Source of the DNA: Planctomycetaceae bacterium
GTDB taxonomy: Bacteria > Planctomycetota > Planctomycetia > Planctomycetales > Planctomycetaceae
Direction of reading: 5' to 3'
NCBI GenBank assembly: GCA_041398825.1
Contig: JAWKTX010000009.1
Coordinates: 62,001 to 126,000, forward strand
DNA length: 64,000 bases
Position numbers and translations under genes: made by a program. A model generated the notes under the pieces. The model did no database searches and had not been told where the DNA came from. It was given only the letters and a program-made list of their open reading frames with translations. Numbering within the stretch: the first letter of the stretch is position 1; every line of letters starts with the position of its first letter. Positions 1 through 8,152 of the stretch are shown here, piece by piece.

Positions 1-97
1 ACCCCAGCACATCAATGGTTGGATCCACCATTGCAACCAGCACTGCAAGCGTGTCGCCAATGCCAGAGTCTGTATCGATGATCAGTTTCTTGCTCAA
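1..97 (-). CDS. Nucleoside hydrolase (IUNH family), N-terminal fragment
   Basis: Only the first 32 codons lie in the window; the gene runs off the left edge. Translation from the TTG at 97-95 gives SKKLIIDTDSGIGDTLAVLV, which carries the DTDxGIxD motif that binds calcium and ribose in inosine-uridine preferring nucleoside hydrolases. These enzymes split purine or pyrimidine nucleosides into base and ribose. One usual Asp in the motif is Thr here (GIGDT instead of GIDDA). The TTG start is supported by AAGGA eight bases upstream; no in-frame ATG lies between the motif and that site. It follows the HtrA-like gene on the same strand after 65 bases. Family call is good; substrate is unknown. Confidence 0.75.
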   Translation of the reverse strand, partial: MSKKLIIDTDSGIGDTLAVLVAMVDPTIDVLG

Positions 98-100
98 TGC

Positions 101-130
101 AACGGTCCTTAGAAGCAACGGTCCTTAGAA
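101..130. repeat. Tandem duplication carrying the ribosome binding site
   Basis: The 16-base unit AACGGTCCTTAGAAGC occurs at 101-116 and again, 14 of 16 bases, at 117-130. On the minus strand each copy contains AAGGA, so the nucleoside hydrolase gene has two successive Shine-Dalgarno-like sites, only the nearer one well spaced from the TTG start at 97. It looks like a recent slippage duplication. Confidence 0.8.
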
Positions 131-162
131 TTTCATCGCGCTGGAGCGAACTCAACGATGAA

Positions 163-1341
163 CTATTTCAGTGTCAGCGGAATTGAAATCTGTTTGCCAT
201 CTCGAATCACTTCAATTCGGATCTGATCGCCGGGGCGATGGCTCTCAACCTCTGAAAGAAACTCATCGACTTCGATGGTCTTCTTTCCATTTACACCCAC
301 TATCAGATCGGCCGCGTTTCGATCCTCCGATTCGAAGATCACAAACCCGCGCTTAACCCGACGGATCTCGGGGCCTTTCAACCCGGAGCGAATCGCCGCA
401 CCATCAGGATCGAGCCGAAGGATTCTGAGCCCCGCTTCAGTTCGCATGACTTCCAGAATCCCGCTATCCGGGCGGATTACCCGGCCGTGTTCAATCAGCT
501 CTGGTACAACTCGACGAATCAGGTTCACCGGAATCGCGAAGCCAATTCCCGAATTCTGTCCGGTCTTACTTGCGATCGCCGTGTTCATTCCAATTAAGGC
601 ACCGTGAGAATTGAAGAGCGGGCCGCCTGAGTTTCCAGGATTGATCGCAGCGTCGGTCTGTATCACGGATTTGATCGACCGAGCTCTGGTTACCGGCAAA
701 GTACGGTTCAGGCTGCTGATGATCCCGGTTGTCATTGTGCGTTCGAGCCCGAACGGGTTGCCGATGGCGTAGACCTTCATCCCAACTTTCAGTCGGGAAG
801 AATCTCCAAGCCGAACTGGATACAACACATCAGCGGGGGCGTTCACTTTTACAACAGCCATGTCATTGATGGGATCGACCCCGACAGGTTCCGCCTCGTA
901 TGACTCACCGTTGTAAAGTGTGACTTGAATTCGCTCAGCATCTTCAACCACGTGAAAGTTCGTCAGCACATGTCCTTCGTGGTCAATCACAAACCCGGAC
1001 CCGGCGTCAGCTGTTGGGTTGTCCATGAACATTACCCGAGCCGCTCCGATCCGCGTCGCGATATTGGCGACGCTGCGGTTGTTGCTTTCATACACGAAAA
1101 CCGAAGCCGCTTCGTCGGGAGTGAGCCCTTCGTTGTCGTAGATGCCGGCGGGAAGCTGACTGCTGTTCTCGAAAGAACCTTTGTCAGCCGGACTGCCGGT
1201 CCGAGGAACGAGAATCTGCCCCGAAACTGTCTGCAACTGCCTGGGAGCCTTCAATTGAGCTTCTGCGGTTTCGACCGAATCCACACACGCGAATAACAGA
1301 ACGCATGCGACCAGCAATTTGCGAACTGTAATCCCGGTCAT
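163..1341 (-). CDS. HtrA/DegP-like periplasmic serine protease with one PDZ domain
   Basis: This is a 392-residue trypsin-fold S1C protease. The N terminus (about residues 1-28) is a signal peptide, so it acts outside the cytoplasm. The catalytic triad is visible: His130 in TNFHVVED, Asp160 in PINDMAVVKV and Ser238 in NPGNSGGP. The protease domain ends near residue 280 and a single C-terminal PDZ domain follows (about 290-390, with the DLIVGVNGK loop). HtrA proteins degrade or refold damaged exported proteins. A thioredoxin lipoprotein gene lies 55 bases upstream on the same strand, so the pair may form an envelope protein-quality unit. The start ATG is preceded by GGAGGAAA, a strong ribosome binding site. 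Function is firm at family level. Confidence 0.92.
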   Translation of the reverse strand: MTGITVRKLLVACVLLFACVDSVETAEAQLKAPRQLQTVSGQILVPRTGSPADKGSFENSSQLPAGIYDNEGLTPDEAASVFVYESNNRSVANIATRIGAARVMFMDNPTADAGSGFVIDHEGHVLTNFHVVEDAERIQVTLYNGESYEAEPVGVDPINDMAVVKVNAPADVLYPVRLGDSSRLKVGMKVYAIGNPFGLERTMTTGIISSLNRTLPVTRARSIKSVIQTDAAINPGNSGGPLFNSHGALIGMNTAIASKTGQNSGIGFAIPVNLIRRVVPELIEHGRVIRPDSGILEVMRTEAGLRILRLDPDGAAIRSGLKGPEIRRVKRGFVIFESEDRNAADLIVGVNGKKTIEVDEFLSEVESHRPGDQIRIEVIRDGKQISIPLTLK

Positions 1342-1396
1342 GACATTTCCTCCATGTGAATGAAAATTGAAGAGCCCTGCACACTTTCAGGGATTA

Positions 1397-1885
1397 TCAA
1401 AGCGATTTCAGAATACTGTCAATGTCCTTCGCACTTCTCCATCCAACCAAAGCTTTCACGGGTTCTCCATTCCTGAATATGACAAGGTGCGGAATGCCTT
1501 CGACTCCAAAGTAGCGAGTTAGTTTGGCATTCGACAATTCATCAACATTTGCTTTCACAAGCACAAGGCTGTCGCCCCAGTCATTCTTGACCTTCTGCAA
1601 CTCAGCACCCAGCTGCACGCAAGGACCGCACCAGGGAGCCCAGAAATCCACGATGACTGGAGTTTGGTCATTTCTTCGCACTTGTGCGAGGAATTGGTCT
1701 GTGGGGTGATCATGGTCATCTTCCCCTTCCTTCTCCGTGGAGATGATCTCCACGGCACCGTCTGGACAATCAGCCATCGAGACATCGACGCTCGGATTCT
1801 GGCAACCCGCCATTGGCAGGAGAATCAGGCACGCCAATACACAGACTCGTCTTAATGTGAATGATCCGCTCAACAAAGTCTTCAT
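1397..1885 (-). CDS. Thioredoxin-domain lipoprotein
   Basis: A 162-residue protein with a basic N terminus, a hydrophobic stretch and the lipobox LPMAGC (Cys at about residue 28), so it is probably a membrane-anchored lipoprotein. The thioredoxin fold occupies residues 58-162 with the redox motif WAPWCGPC, VIVDFWAPWC before it, and the cis-proline loop GIPHLVIF near residue 133. It would reduce or exchange disulfides in the envelope. The start ATG at 1885 follows GAGGT at a good spacing. It lies directly upstream of the HtrA-like protease and is probably co-transcribed. The 200 bases upstream (1886-2086) hold no gene and presumably the operon promoter. Confidence 0.9.
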   Translation of the reverse strand: MKTLLSGSFTLRRVCVLACLILLPMAGCQNPSVDVSMADCPDGAVEIISTEKEGEDDHDHPTDQFLAQVRRNDQTPVIVDFWAPWCGPCVQLGAELQKVKNDWGDSLVLVKANVDELSNAKLTRYFGVEGIPHLVIFRNGEPVKALVGWRSAKDIDSILKSL

Positions 1886-2086
1886 CTGTTACCTCAGCGT
1901 TTTTGATCTCACTAAAATCTACCCGACTGTCGTTCACGCAGTTCCGTTCAGATTATGGCAGAATCGGCCCGGGGTTAGCAGCCCCATTATTACGTGCAGA
2001 CCCTGCCGCTCAGCAAATCATCCCGGTTCCGATCTTAACCGTGCCACAATACGCCGTCGAATTTCGTGACAGCTCGGGCTAAGACG

Positions 2087-2180
2087 CCTGTTGAACAACC
2101 GGACTGACTCGAGCAGGAGACCTTAAAACACGATGGTTTGCAACGTCCTGCGTGTCTGTCGCGGTTCTTCAACGGACAGC
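2087..2180 (+). repeat. Dispersed palindromic repeat, copy A
   Basis: First of four copies (others at about 17010-17110, 24825-24924 and, inverted, 50637-50735). Shared blocks in order are CTGTTGAACAA, GGACTG, CTCGAGCAGGAGACCTTAAA, ACAC, GTCCTGCGTG, TGTC and TTCAACGGACAGC. The two halves are imperfect reverse complements, so the transcript can fold into one long interrupted hairpin. This copy ends seven bases from the stop codon of the propeller-protein gene. No coding potential. Confidence 0.85.
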
Positions 2181-2187
2181 TAAACGC

Positions 2188-3198
2188 CTAATTCTTATCT
2201 GCGACGATCTGCATCCGCCAGAGCGGTTGCTGTTCCAGCTCACTATTCAGCAGGAGGAATTTTCCGTCGCGACTGAAGCAGACTGTCTCTCCCTGTTTTC
2301 GCGGGGGAAGGATGAGAGATGTTGGCGGCCGCTGCAAAGCATCAACCCATGATTCATCCAGCTGACGATGAATGAGAAAACCGGTGAGCGGAGTCACAAC
2401 GGCCATGTACCTGTTGTCGGCAGAAACATCCATTCCCGTGGCGAATGGTACACCAAACCCGACAACCCGCCGAGCCGTGACTAATCCGGTCGGCTTAGCT
2501 TCGGAGCTGTGATTTCTCGGCATCAGAGTGCTGAGATCAAATGAATACAGGCCACATTTATGCGGAAGGGACTTCAGTACCATCAAAACCTGGCCGCTCG
2601 ATGTATCGACACCGATGCTCTCGCAATTGTGAGCTCCGTCCTCCCAGATAAAATCAACAACCGCGGTCGGTTTGACGGTCAGTTCTGCAACCTGGTCGAC
2701 CAGTGTCGGAATCTGTGGTTCGGGGATCAGCAACAACTGGCAAACGGGGTTTGTTCCGGCGACATTCCCAGCCCCTCGTTTCCTGGCATTGTCTCCGAAG
2801 TCGGCGACCAGCAACCATGATTCCCCCTGCCACTCGAACGAACACATGTCTTCCCAGTCGAATGGATTGACGCCCGCCAGAGTGACGACTGCCCGGGTCT
2901 TTCCGGTTTGATCAACACAGAACAGACGAGGCAGGTCACCAGAATCATTGTGCATCCAGAGAAGTGCAGGATCGCGGATTGAGCATGCCAAACCGCTCGC
3001 CTCATTGATTCTTTCATCGTCGACAATACAAACCTGGTTGAATCGTCCTTCAGCATCATCGTCAATCGTTGTCGAAGGCCGAATTGAACTGCTGGCGGTC
3101 ACCCCGACCAGACAGATTAATCCCATGAAAACGGTGGCGGTCGACCATCTCTTCTGCGCAGTCCGCAAAACTCGATTCCAGAAGTTGTTCGTTGTCAT
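2188..3198 (-). CDS. Secreted beta-propeller-like protein of unknown function
   Basis: Translation from the ATG at 3198 gives 336 residues beginning MTTNNFW, with a hydrophobic export segment at about residues 20-36. I prefer this start over one at 3267 because ATG at 3198 overlaps the stop of the upstream permease gene in the arrangement ATGA, and the extra 23 residues would lie inside that gene. The body begins with EASGLACS, then HNDSGDLPRLFCVD and DWEDMC, a pattern I know from secreted six- or seven-bladed propeller proteins in planctomycetes. It is the last gene of the ABC transporter operon and may be an extracytoplasmic partner, but that is inference. Its 3' end abuts repeat copy A. 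Confidence 0.75.
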   Translation of the reverse strand: MTTNNFWNRVLRTAQKRWSTATVFMGLICLVGVTASSSIRPSTTIDDDAEGRFNQVCIVDDERINEASGLACSIRDPALLWMHNDSGDLPRLFCVDQTGKTRAVVTLAGVNPFDWEDMCSFEWQGESWLLVADFGDNARKRGAGNVAGTNPVCQLLLIPEPQIPTLVDQVAELTVKPTAVVDFIWEDGAHNCESIGVDTSSGQVLMVLKSLPHKCGLYSFDLSTLMPRNHSSEAKPTGLVTARRVVGFGVPFATGMDVSADNRYMAVVTPLTGFLIHRQLDESWVDALQRPPTSLILPPRKQGETVCFSRDGKFLLLNSELEQQPLWRMQIVADKN

Positions 3199-4091
3199 AT
3201 GTCGCTCTCTGCCGCAGATGTAAATTCCCGCTTTTCCGCGATAAGAAGTGCTGCACCCAGAAAGCAAACTGTAAGTCCAATCAGCCAGAGGATCTGCTCA
3301 GTGTTTCCGCCGTCAGCGAAGACGTATTTAAAAAACATATTGCCCTGCATTTGATCGCGACGGACGGGGTCGGCCCAATTGATCATCAACGACCGCAGGC
3401 GATACTGCACCGTGATACGATTGATGACGGCCGGAATGAGGCTCAGCACAACTTCAACGAGTGCGACGTAGCCGACACTGAATACCATCGACCGATTGGG
3501 AAATGATGCTCCGATCATCAGAAACAGGGCTGAGTAGGCGCAGGCGGACAGGATGCTGAGTCGCACCATTGTCCACCACGTTCGAAAAATTGCCGGGCTC
3601 TGGTCGGAATAAAGTGTTTCTGTGAGAGAACTACTGAACAGCCTGATCAGCCCTTCAGAAACTGTTTCGGCTCCACGCCAGGCGGCAAAATCCATCTGGC
3701 TGACGATCGTTGCCAGAGTAATACTCAGCACTGCCGATGTTACCGCCCACACGACGGCCACCAGAAATTTGCCCAGCATCATCCACATCACCCCACGAGG
3801 CCGGGTCGCGAGATAGATCCAGCTTCGTTGCTCAAGTTCACTTGCAATGGCGGGAGCCGCATTCAGGAACACACCCAGCATGCAACAGACGGATGGAATC
3901 AGCAGATAGAATACAATTGACCATACCGTGGCAATTTCATCGGGACGCATGCCCGCCGCAAACCGAGGCTGACGACGAATCATGAACGTGATTGCAACGG
4001 GAAACATCGCAAGAACAAACCACCAGCCAAGCCGGGCGAATGTCAGTGTGCGACGCCATTCGTAGAAGAACACAGCGCTGAGTGAGTTCAC
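3195..4091 (-). CDS. ABC-2 type transporter permease
   Basis: A 298-residue integral membrane protein with about six hydrophobic segments (around residues 21-36, 61-82, 106-128, 173-193, 199-222 and 263-285). The layout matches the membrane subunits of ABC-2 exporters. It overlaps the upstream ATPase gene (stop at 4088) by four bases, ATGA, and overlaps the downstream propeller gene the same way, so the three are translationally coupled. It most likely pairs with the ATPase at 4088-5029. Substrate cannot be read from the sequence; polymer, lipid or drug export are all possible. Confidence 0.85.
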   Translation of the reverse strand: MNSLSAVFFYEWRRTLTFARLGWWFVLAMFPVAITFMIRRQPRFAAGMRPDEIATVWSIVFYLLIPSVCCMLGVFLNAAPAIASELEQRSWIYLATRPRGVMWMMLGKFLVAVVWAVTSAVLSITLATIVSQMDFAAWRGAETVSEGLIRLFSSSLTETLYSDQSPAIFRTWWTMVRLSILSACAYSALFLMIGASFPNRSMVFSVGYVALVEVVLSLIPAVINRITVQYRLRSLMINWADPVRRDQMQGNMFFKYVFADGGNTEQILWLIGLTVCFLGAALLIAEKREFTSAAESDI

Positions 4092-5029
4092 AGTTCCCCC
4101 CGATGAATCTTCATCAGTGAGTTGAACAGGGATTGAAGTGAGTCATCCGCTGTTCGCATTTCGAAAATGGTCAAATCGTTCTCACGCACCCACTGAGGCA
4201 GTGTGCTCGCCAGCTTTCCCGTCGCGCGAGTTTGCAGAATGAGTACATCCTGACCAGCATCATTGAGACTGATTCTGGTCGAATCTGCCAGGTCATGCTG
4301 AACGAGCATTCCTGCCAGAACTCGAGGCTTGTCGCATCGAATATGCATCTCCATGGGGACATTAAACAGCAGTTCGTAGACTTCGGATGCCGTGCCTGAT
4401 GCCAGCAGTCGTCCGCCCGAAATCAGCAGGAAAGACTCGGTCAGCGCTTCAATTTCGTGCAGAACATGGCTTGCAATGACAATACTTCTTCCCCGGTCAA
4501 TCCATTCGCGCAGCAGTTCTGTCATCTGTGCCCGGCCGACGGGGTCCAGCCCACTGAGTGGTTCATCCAGAATCAGCAACTCCGGGTCGTGGGCAATCGC
4601 CTGAGCCAGTTTTGTTCGCTGACGCATGCCGCGAGAATAGCCCGAGATTGGCCGGCGCATGGCGTGTGTCATCCCTACACGATCCAGCGCGGACATGGCT
4701 CTTGCACGCGCTTCCGCCGCCTGGTATCCATGCATTCGAAGCAGGAATATGACCCAATCCAGGCCTTTGACCCCCGAATACATGCCTTCAAAACTGGGGC
4801 AGTAACCAATTCGTTTCATGAGACTGTGATTGTTGCGAGGATTCTCGCCGAGCACATGCACTGTACCGCGCGTTGGGCGCAGCTGTCCCGTCAGAAGATT
4901 GAGCATCGTGCTCTTGCCCGCCCCATTCGGTCCCAGCAGGCCGTATGCGCCGGGCGGCAGCGACATACTGATATCATTGACGCCGAGGACTTTGCCATAA
5001 AGGCGCGTGACGCTGTCGAACTCTATCAC
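4088..5029 (-). CDS. ABC transporter ATP-binding protein (ABC-2 exporter type)
   Basis: A 313-residue cytoplasmic ATPase. Walker A GPNGAGKST lies near residue 35, the signature region reads YSRGMRQRTKLAQAI, and Walker B plus D-loop read LLILDEPLSGLD, followed by the switch His in IVIASH. About 100 residues follow the core, typical for the CcmA/ABC-2 class. It begins five bases before the stop region of the upstream permease gene (5034) and overlaps the next permease by ATGA. The set of two ATPases and two permeases suggests either one heteromeric exporter or two related exporters. Family call is firm, substrate unknown. Confidence 0.95.
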   Translation of the reverse strand: MIEFDSVTRLYGKVLGVNDISMSLPPGAYGLLGPNGAGKSTMLNLLTGQLRPTRGTVHVLGENPRNNHSLMKRIGYCPSFEGMYSGVKGLDWVIFLLRMHGYQAAEARARAMSALDRVGMTHAMRRPISGYSRGMRQRTKLAQAIAHDPELLILDEPLSGLDPVGRAQMTELLREWIDRGRSIVIASHVLHEIEALTESFLLISGGRLLASGTASEVYELLFNVPMEMHIRCDKPRVLAGMLVQHDLADSTRISLNDAGQDVLILQTRATGKLASTLPQWVRENDLTIFEMRTADDSLQSLFNSLMKIHRGEL

Positions 5030-5033
5030 CTGG

Positions 5034-6008
5034 TCAGACCTTCATCGGAGCCGAAATGCGGCGGACCAAAATGGCGAGCGAAATGCCCGTCAGCGCGAAC
5101 AACATCGACAGCCGCGTCTGAATGTCTTCGACCCCCGTATTCACATCCAGAATCCATCCCGTCAGATCCCGAAACAGATGAAACAAACTTAACGATTGCA
5201 GCACTACACTTGTGTCTGATGAAGAGAATGCCATCAGGGCTCCATGGGTCGCATAGCCAAAAATCCAGATCGCAAACCATGCGAACGATGCATAACGAGA
5301 CTCTGTCGTGAGTGAAGAAAAAGTCAGTGCAAGAATTGCACTGGGGATCGTAATCACTGCGGATGCCGCAAACACTCGCAGTGGAATATCCCATGTGTGC
5401 ATGACGATACCGATGCCAGGAGAAAGCAGGACTCCGACCGTGTAAAGCAATAGACCGGGGACCAGTGTCACCAGAGTCGTGTATAACAGTATTGTGGCAA
5501 GCTTGCCCAGCAGGTACTGAAACTGTGTGAGTGGTCGCGAAAAATAAAGAAGGAATGCGCGTGAGCGAACATCCTGCGAAATAAGCGGCGGGGCGATCAA
5601 TCCAATGATCGGAATCATGATGAATGCCTGGGACCGCTGAAACAGGCTCAGCATCAGCGTCGTCCAGAACTGATGACGACTTTGTGCCAGTGTTTCCGGT
5701 GTTGTGCTGCTTTGGGCTGACTGAATGAGTTCCTGCACCATATCCGTCGGGCCACGCTGGGCGAGCAACAATCGAGACAATCCTCGAAAGAACTCGGGCG
5801 AAGCGCCACCGTCTTCAGCACTGCGTTCGAACAGGAAGATCATGAAACCCATGGCGGCAGCCGGGACCCATGCAAAGAAAACAACGCGACGCAGCCACGA
5901 ACTCTGCCAGGCGCGACGAATCCCGATGCCAGCCACCACCGACCAGCGACTCATCGATGACTCAAGACGCCCGGTCCATCGCCGGTACCCCAGATTATGA
6001 ATGGGCAA
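5034..6008 (-). CDS. ABC-2 type transporter permease
   Basis: A 324-residue membrane protein with a cytoplasmic N terminus of about 35 residues and around six transmembrane segments (about 41-58, 136-155, 172-195, 213-231, 240-262 and the C terminus). PLISQDVRSRAFLLYFSRPL is typical of ABC-2 permeases. Its start overlaps the end of the upstream ATPase gene by 14 bases and its stop is four bases from the next ATPase start, showing an operon. It most likely pairs with the ATPase at 5995-6927. Confidence 0.88.
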   Translation of the reverse strand: MPIHNLGYRRWTGRLESSMSRWSVVAGIGIRRAWQSSWLRRVVFFAWVPAAAMGFMIFLFERSAEDGGASPEFFRGLSRLLLAQRGPTDMVQELIQSAQSSTTPETLAQSRHQFWTTLMLSLFQRSQAFIMIPIIGLIAPPLISQDVRSRAFLLYFSRPLTQFQYLLGKLATILLYTTLVTLVPGLLLYTVGVLLSPGIGIVMHTWDIPLRVFAASAVITIPSAILALTFSSLTTESRYASFAWFAIWIFGYATHGALMAFSSSDTSVVLQSLSLFHLFRDLTGWILDVNTGVEDIQTRLSMLFALTGISLAILVRRISAPMKV

Positions 6009-6927
6009 CTTTCACCTCCCGTACGGCGTCCAGAAAAATCTGCTCGAGTGAATTGCGGGATGGCTGAATACTGCGGATGACGGCACCGGTTGATTCGGCA
6101 CACTTCCAGATGATTGAGCTCACTTCTTCGAGTGAACCAAACACCTTCAGGCTGCGGGCCGGTTGGTGTTCAAATCGTAAACCATTTTCGGTCAACTGAT
6201 TGGCCATCGCCTCCAGGTCGCCGGTGAACTGCAGAGTGAGCGACGGCTCTCGCACTGTGCACAGAGACTCCAGACTGTCGGACAACTGAACTCTGCCGTT
6301 TGCCAGAATGGTTACTGCATCACACACCGTCTGAACATCACGCAGTATGTGGGTGCAGAGGATGATGGCCTTGCCGAATTGTCGGTGAAGAATCCGAATT
6401 CGGTTTAACATCGCGTCGCGTTCCTGCGGATCAAGTCCAGACGTTGGCTCATCCAGAATCAACAGCCGCGGATCGTGGACGATTGCCATTCCGAATCGCA
6501 GTTTCTGACGCATGCCGGTCGAATAGGTCTCGACGTTTCGATAACGCTCCTGACCCATGCCGCAAAAATCCAGAATTTCATGCCCCCGCCGCAGCGCTTC
6601 CGTTGAAGCCATACGGGACAGTTGTGCGGCAACCTGCATGGATTCGATTCCGGACAAACCGTGCATGTAGCAATCATCTTCCGGCATGTATCCAATCTGT
6701 GAGCGAATCAACTGCTGCTGCGTCCCCAGCGCGCTTCCCAGAATCTGTCCGCTTCCGGAATTAACCTTCACCAGTCCCAGCAACACTTTGATCAGGGTGC
6801 TTTTCCCGGCGCCATTTGGCCCCAGCAAGCCAGTGATGCCCTCCTCAATTTTCAATGAGACATTATGCAGTGCCTGGAAGCTGCCATAACTCTTTGAAAG
6901 GTCGTTGAGTTCAATCAATGCGGACAC
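5995..6927 (-). CDS. ABC transporter ATP-binding protein (ABC-2 exporter type)
   Basis: A 310-residue ATPase beginning VSALIELNDLSKSYG from GTG at 6927, with AAAGGGG as ribosome binding site eight bases ahead. An ATG at 7029 is also in frame but would place 34 residues of non-conserved sequence over the end of the dehydrogenase gene, so I reject it. Walker A is GPNGAGKST, the signature region is YSTGMRQKLRF, Walker B is LLILDEPTSGLD and the switch His lies in ILCTH. It is the second ATPase of the operon and resembles the one at 4088-5029, which suggests an old duplication. Confidence 0.92.
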   Translation of the reverse strand: MSALIELNDLSKSYGSFQALHNVSLKIEEGITGLLGPNGAGKSTLIKVLLGLVKVNSGSGQILGSALGTQQQLIRSQIGYMPEDDCYMHGLSGIESMQVAAQLSRMASTEALRRGHEILDFCGMGQERYRNVETYSTGMRQKLRFGMAIVHDPRLLILDEPTSGLDPQERDAMLNRIRILHRQFGKAIILCTHILRDVQTVCDAVTILANGRVQLSDSLESLCTVREPSLTLQFTGDLEAMANQLTENGLRFEHQPARSLKVFGSLEEVSSIIWKCAESTGAVIRSIQPSRNSLEQIFLDAVREVKVAHS

Positions 6928-6982
6928 GCGTCCGACCCCTTTGCTGCAATAGGCTCTTCCGAAATCCCAATACCCGAGATCA

Positions 6983-7726
6983 CTAACCTCGCCCAATGTA
7001 ATCCTGTTTTGAAGGAAGCACGATGGCATCCAGAAAGTTCACGTCATCCGGCATTGTCAGCATTGCCATTGCTGCTTTGACGATTGTCTGCACGGACATC
7101 ATAGGTTCGCGATCCGATTCTGCATCAGAATCACACCTGCGTTCGACGGAAACATTCCCAGGGTGAAGGCAGCTGACGATAATTCCAAATTCACGCCCTT
7201 CCAGGGCAGCAGCATGCGTCAACCCCTGAACGCCAAATTTTGCAGAAGTGTAAGGGACGGAGTGCATTCTGGCACGCTGTGCAGAAATCGATCCAATATT
7301 CAGAACGCGGCCGCTTCGACGAGGTTTCATGAGTCGGAATGCTTCACGAGTACAAAGGAATGGCCCTGTCAGGCAGGCCCCCAGAACATTTTCCCATTCC
7401 TCCATCGTGAGGGATTCAATTGGACCGCCATCGAAGTTTCCCGCGTTGTTGATCACAAGATCCACGCACCCGAACCTCTCAACTGTCGATGCAAAGAGTC
7501 GTTCGACGTCCGATTCAACCCCAACATCGGCAGCCACAGCGAACACAAATCCCGCCGGAACTGCCGCTCGCGACACCAATTCCTCCGCGGCCGACTGGAT
7601 CTGATCCTCGCGGCGAGAGCAGATCACAACTCGACAACCTTCTTTCAGCAGCGCAAGGGCAAGTCCGAATCCAATACCGCGACTCGCGCCAGTAACAATT
7701 GCAACTTTTTTGGAAAGCGTTGACAT
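6983..7726 (-). CDS. Short-chain dehydrogenase/reductase (SDR)
   Basis: A 247-residue classical SDR. The NAD(P)-binding motif TGASRGIG is at residues 13-20, NNAG near residue 92, the catalytic Ser lies in LNIGSIS and the YxxxK pair in YTSAKFG. It oxidises or reduces an alcohol/carbonyl substrate with NAD(P); the substrate cannot be inferred. It is the first gene of the run that continues into the ABC exporter genes (55 bases to the GTG of the first ATPase), so co-transcription is likely, but a functional link is not shown. RSREDQI after the second strand suggests NADP preference, weakly. Confidence 0.92.
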   Translation of the reverse strand: MSTLSKKVAIVTGASRGIGFGLALALLKEGCRVVICSRREDQIQSAAEELVSRAAVPAGFVFAVAADVGVESDVERLFASTVERFGCVDLVINNAGNFDGGPIESLTMEEWENVLGACLTGPFLCTREAFRLMKPRRSGRVLNIGSISAQRARMHSVPYTSAKFGVQGLTHAAALEGREFGIIVSCLHPGNVSVERRCDSDAESDREPMMSVQTIVKAAMAMLTMPDDVNFLDAIVLPSKQDYIGRG

Positions 7727-7895
7727 TTGGGAACATTATGCTCCGGAAAAGAGGGGAATTTCCCCGAGTGCAACAGTCAGATTTCACCAAATATGCACCT
7801 TTTAGCCGAAAAACCCGCCGGAGACGACCGGGTAAAGATTTCCGGGCAGATTTTGCAAATTGAATCCGTTGGTCGAACGTACTAAAAAAAGACTA

Positions 7896-8048
7896 GCCGT
7901 AACAGAAGATATACGGCAGTATTCATGGGTAGCTGATAGACGTGATCCTCACGAAAATCTGAAAAAGAACTTTGAACCAGAAGGGAGTGAAATGCGTTCA
8001 GGTGGCGAGTCATCACCCCTGAACAGATCTGAGGGATTTTGAAATCCC
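7896..8048 (+). ncRNA. Candidate structured RNA or leader upstream of RaiA-like gene
   Basis: Four hairpins follow one another without coding potential: GCCGTA/TACGGC (7896-7901 with 7912-7917), CGTGA/TCACG (7941-7945 with 7949-7953), GTTCAGGTG with CACCCCTGAAC (7996-8004 with 8014-8024, two-base bulge) and GGGATTT/AAATCCC (8033-8039 with 8042-8048). The last ends 104 bases before the start codon of the HPF/RaiA-like gene. The whole gap 7727-8152 holds no gene. A structured RNA called the raiA motif is known upstream of raiA genes in other phyla; I cannot show homology, so this is a candidate only. Confidence 0.35.
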
Positions 8049-8152
8049 GTTGGGTTGTGTGATGTGGTTAAGGCCTGACTTCTGGCAGGAACTGAGCCAG
8101 GATGTCGGACCTTTGGAACTAGGCTATTGCTCCAGTAACAAAGGTACTTGCA

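Noticed and set aside
7950..8000. Stretch resembling part of 23S rRNA (AAAAAGAAC, GGGAGTGAAAT)
   Set aside because: Only short matches, with surrounding rRNA landmarks absent and different hairpins present; most likely chance.
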